Shown: piece after piece, positions 33,517 to 35,483 of the stretch
Position numbering within the stretch: position 1 is the stretch's first letter
How the letters are laid out: every line of letters begins with the position of its first letter
NCBI GenBank assembly: GCA_019119265.1
Contig: DWXI01000111.1
Coordinates: forward strand, 1-35,483
Direction: 5' to 3'
From: Candidatus Mediterraneibacter intestinigallinarum
GTDB lineage: Bacteria > Bacillota > Clostridia > Lachnospirales > Lachnospiraceae
Length of the DNA stretch: 35,483 nucleotides
Translations under genes and position numbers: made by a program
The notes under the pieces: generated by a model
What the model was told of the DNA's origin: nothing
What the model saw: the letters and a program-made list of their open reading frames with translations, nothing else
Databases searched by the model: none

Positions 33517-33529
33517 CATATGTTGGGGT

Positions 33530-33793
33530 TCACTCTTCGATCACCTGGATTTCCAGATAATCGAAATCAATGGAATCCACAAAGTTATCCTGATAAAATC
33601 TTGCTTTTGCATGGCGTTTGAACTCAGCGATAGTCGAATCCAGCCAGATCGGTTTGCTCAGATCAAATTCATAACAGATCTCGTCCAGAGCGTGAAATAT
33701 TTTATGAGTCCGTGTATCGTCTGTTTCATCGCAGATTACGGTATCTCTAACCATCCTGTTGTCTTTAAATTCTTTTCCCCATAAACGGAACAT
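33530..33793 (-). CDS. Small conserved-looking hypothetical protein, 87 residues
   Basis: The protein begins 'MFRLWGKEFKDNRMVRDTVI' and has the compact, charged and aromatic composition of a folded cytoplasmic protein ('ALDEICYEFDLSKPIWLDSTI', then 'FKRHAKARFYQDNF'). It has no membrane segment. It resembles short uncharacterised proteins common in Lachnospiraceae, but I know of no function. The ATG at 33793 follows AAAGGAG, 9 bases upstream. It is convergent with the ABC operon and divergent from the EIIC gene. Confidence 0.8.
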   Translation of the reverse strand: MFRLWGKEFKDNRMVRDTVICDETDDTRTHKIFHALDEICYEFDLSKPIWLDSTIAEFKRHAKARFYQDNFVDSIDFDYLEIQVIEE

Positions 33794-33861
33794 AGTATGC
33801 GGCTCCTTTCTATTACGCTATTCTAGCACAGAAGAGACGAAAAGTCATTCGGAAAATTCGG

Positions 33862-33890
33862 TTGTGTACCTTTGTGGTTTTTGATATATT
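33862..33890 (+). promoter_or_regulatory. Putative promoter of PTS EIIC-type gene
   Basis: TTGTGT (33862-33867), 17 bases, TATATT (33885-33890). Confidence 0.65.
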
Positions 33891-33934
33891 AATAAAAGAG
33901 CAAAAACGGAAGGGAGTACAGAAAGGGGATACTT

Positions 33935-34987
33935 ATGAAAAGACTTCTGGACAGAATATTTATAGACGGACTGACCGGTATGGCGCAGGGCCTGTTTGCA
34001 ACGCTGATTATCGGTACGATCATACAGCAGATAGGAACGTACTGCGGCGGAAGTATAGGAAATCTGATCTTTACGCTGGGAAAAGTGGCGGCTGGACTGA
34101 CAGGAGCCGGTATTGGTGCCGGAGTAGCGCGAAAACTTGACGCAGGACATCTGGTCATTGTATCGGCAGCAGTGGTCGGTACGATTGGCGCGTTTGCGGG
34201 AAATGTTATGTCTGGTACTATACTGGACGGAAATACTCTTATACTTTCCGGACCGGGAGAGCCTCTGGGTGCATTTGTAGCGTCGTACATTGCGATTGAA
34301 ATCGGCATTCTGATCTCCGGAAAGACAAGGCTGGATATTATACTGACACCTCTGGTATGTATAGGAACAGGATCCGCGGTCGGCCTTCTTGTAGGCCCGC
34401 CGATTTCCGGATTTATGGCCTGGCTGGGCTCACTGATCAACTGGGGAACGGAGCAGCAGCCGCTGATCATGGGAATCGTGGTATCGGTCCTTATGGGGAT
34501 GATCCTGACTCTGCCGATCAGTTCGGCCGCTCTGGGGGTGATACTGAATCTGTCAGGACTGGCAGCAGGCGCAGCCACTGTGGGCTGTTGCTGTAATATG
34601 ATCGGATTTGCAGTGGCAAGTTTCAGAGAGAATAAGATCAGCGGTCTGTTGTCTCAGGGAATCGGAACATCTATGCTTCAGGTGCCTAATATTGTGCGCC
34701 ATCCGCTGATATGGATTCCGCCTGTCCTTTCCAGTGCAATACTTGGACCGGTATCCACAATGCTATTTCACATGACGAATAATGCAACCGGTTCGGGTAT
34801 GGGAACAGCAGGACTGGTAGGGCCTCTGATGACATGGCAGGTGATGACAAAATCCGAGCCTGAGATGATCGTGCTTGTGAAAATAATATTGATCCAGTTT
34901 GTACTGCCGGCTGTACTTACGCTCCTCTTTTCAGAATTCATGAGGAAAAGAAAATGGATCCGTTTTGGAGACATGAAACTGGACTGA
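33935..34987 (+). CDS. PTS transporter subunit IIC-type membrane protein
   Basis: This 350-residue, glycine-rich membrane protein has about nine to ten helices, and matches the PTS_EIIC_2 (PF13303) type. Repeated short GxG helices such as 'GAGIGAGVARKLDAG' and 'NATGSGMGTAGLVGPL' are visible. EIIC proteins move sugars across the membrane with phosphorylation by EIIA and EIIB, but no EIIA or EIIB is encoded here, so this is an orphan. It might use partners encoded elsewhere or work without PTS phosphorylation. GAAAGGGG precedes the ATG. No clear terminator was seen before the next gene. Confidence 0.9.
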   Translation: MKRLLDRIFIDGLTGMAQGLFATLIIGTIIQQIGTYCGGSIGNLIFTLGKVAAGLTGAGIGAGVARKLDAGHLVIVSAAVVGTIGAFAGNVMSGTILDGNTLILSGPGEPLGAFVASYIAIEIGILISGKTRLDIILTPLVCIGTGSAVGLLVGPPISGFMAWLGSLINWGTEQQPLIMGIVVSVLMGMILTLPISSAALGVILNLSGLAAGAATVGCCCNMIGFAVASFRENKISGLLSQGIGTSMLQVPNIVRHPLIWIPPVLSSAILGPVSTMLFHMTNNATGSGMGTAGLVGPLMTWQVMTKSEPEMIVLVKIILIQFVLPAVLTLLFSEFMRKRKWIRFGDMKLD

Positions 34988-35022
34988 ATCATAAAAAGAT
35001 GATAAAAAAAGAGTGAACTCGG

Positions 35023-35051
35023 TTAACAGAAACCACAAAATATGGTATACT
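35023..35051 (+). promoter_or_regulatory. Putative promoter of (p)ppGpp synthetase gene
   Basis: TTAACA (35023-35028), 17 bases, TATACT (35046-35051), 36 bases before the start codon. Confidence 0.65.
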
Positions 35052-35087
35052 TAAAGACAGTAAAATAACCAATGGGGGATATCCGCG

Positions 35088-35483
35088 ATGAGAGGTGAAC
35101 AACAGGTTGAGGCTGCACTTAAGAGTTACGAGGATGTCGACAGTTGGAAGACAGTTATATTTCTTTATAACGCAGCCTTGAAAGAAGTGGGTACGAAGCT
35201 GGAGATATTAAATGATGAGTTCCAGCATGTGCACAAATATAACCCGATCGAGCATATCAAGACCAGGATCAAGACACCGGAGAGTATCGTAAAAAAATTA
35301 AAACGTTATGGATATGAAACTTCCATTGAAAATATGGTTAAGTATATCAACGACATAGCGGGAGTGAGGCTGATCTGTTCTTTTACGTCAGATATTTATC
35401 GTCTTGCAGAGATGATAGGAAATCAGAGCGATCTTAAGGTGCTTTCGATCAAAGACTATATAAAAAATCCGAAAGAGAGCGGC
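35088..35483 (+). CDS. Small (p)ppGpp synthetase, GTP pyrophosphokinase family (5' part, cut by window end)
   Basis: 132 codons are visible from the ATG at 35088, preceded by GGGGGAT 7 bases upstream. The sequence includes 'IKTRIKTPESIVKKLKRYG' and 'INDIAGVRLICSF', the RelA/SpoT-type synthetase signatures, but begins too close to the start for a hydrolase domain. It therefore looks like a small alarmone synthetase of the YjbM/RelQ kind, which makes (p)ppGpp from ATP and GDP or GTP without ribosomes. The catalytic Glu and C-terminal half lie outside the window. Confidence 0.92.
   Translation, partial: MRGEQQVEAALKSYEDVDSWKTVIFLYNAALKEVGTKLEILNDEFQHVHKYNPIEHIKTRIKTPESIVKKLKRYGYETSIENMVKYINDIAGVRLICSFTSDIYRLAEMIGNQSDLKVLSIKDYIKNPKESG

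Noticed and set aside
33889-34578. Long minus-strand reading frame (229 codons) across the EIIC gene
   Set aside because: It lies wholly antisense to a well-supported membrane protein and has no ribosome binding site or recognisable domain. It is a by-product of codon bias.
34988-35020. Terminator after the EIIC gene
   Set aside because: Only a 5-base ATCAT/ATGAT stem before an A-run on this strand. It is too weak and lacks Ts.

Overview
The window looks like chromosomal DNA of an anaerobic gut Firmicute, most likely a Lachnospiraceae-type Clostridia. The basis is moderate GC content, strong AGGAGG-type ribosome binding sites, TTGACA/TATAAT promoters with 17-base spacers, a single-chain flavodiiron protein/rubredoxin/NADH-rubredoxin reductase, YesMN-type two-component sensing beside a sugar ABC transporter, and several small proteins of a Lachnospiraceae type. 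No rRNA, phage, transposon or CRISPR region was seen. Genus cannot be assigned from the sequence alone.

Layout. Positions 1-1290 hold an Rpn-family PD-(D/E)XK nuclease gene between two related direct-repeat segments, as expected of one unit of a tandem or mobile rpn array. A stand-alone HD-GYP protein follows (1464-1988). Positions 2142-5271 encode a sugar-type ABC importer (lipoprotein binding protein plus two permeases, no ATPase). Positions 5452-10377 encode its probable control module: a YesN-like AraC response regulator, a YesM-like histidine kinase and a membrane-anchored solute-binding protein, all overlapping. Next come tex, a convergent HAD phosphatase, a zinc-finger-less DnaJ, rpiB, a PF06541-type membrane protein with a coiled-coil tail, nth, and the 844-residue flavodiiron fusion.

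Positions 19387-21900 hold an HPr-like protein without the phosphorylatable histidine, a bidirectional terminator, and a leftward mntP-MATE unit behind a manganese (yybP-ykoY) riboswitch. Positions 22028-25762 hold an OmpR/PhoR-type two-component pair and a sodium:alanine symporter. Orphan hisH-hisF, ung and tRNA-Gly(CCC) follow. Then come a frameshifted Sel1-repeat gene and a small unknown gene. Positions 29657-33438 encode an overlapping three-gene MacB/LolD-like ABC system whose middle gene is a large extracellular CARDB/COG1361-type protein anchored by one C-terminal helix. The window ends with an 87-residue conserved-looking unknown, a PTS EIIC-type permease and the start of a small (p)ppGpp synthetase.

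How the genes work together. The clearest functional unit is 2142-10377, where an importer is followed by a sensor system that carries its own binding protein. The most distinctive points are the rpn unit with its perfect 12-codon duplication, the exporter with a CARDB partner, the HPr-like protein without its histidine, and the manganese switch with visible mutually exclusive hairpins. I found no single element that I can confidently call a wholly new system. The ABC/CARDB operon, the kinase-linked binding protein and the rpn unit are the best candidates for a closer look.
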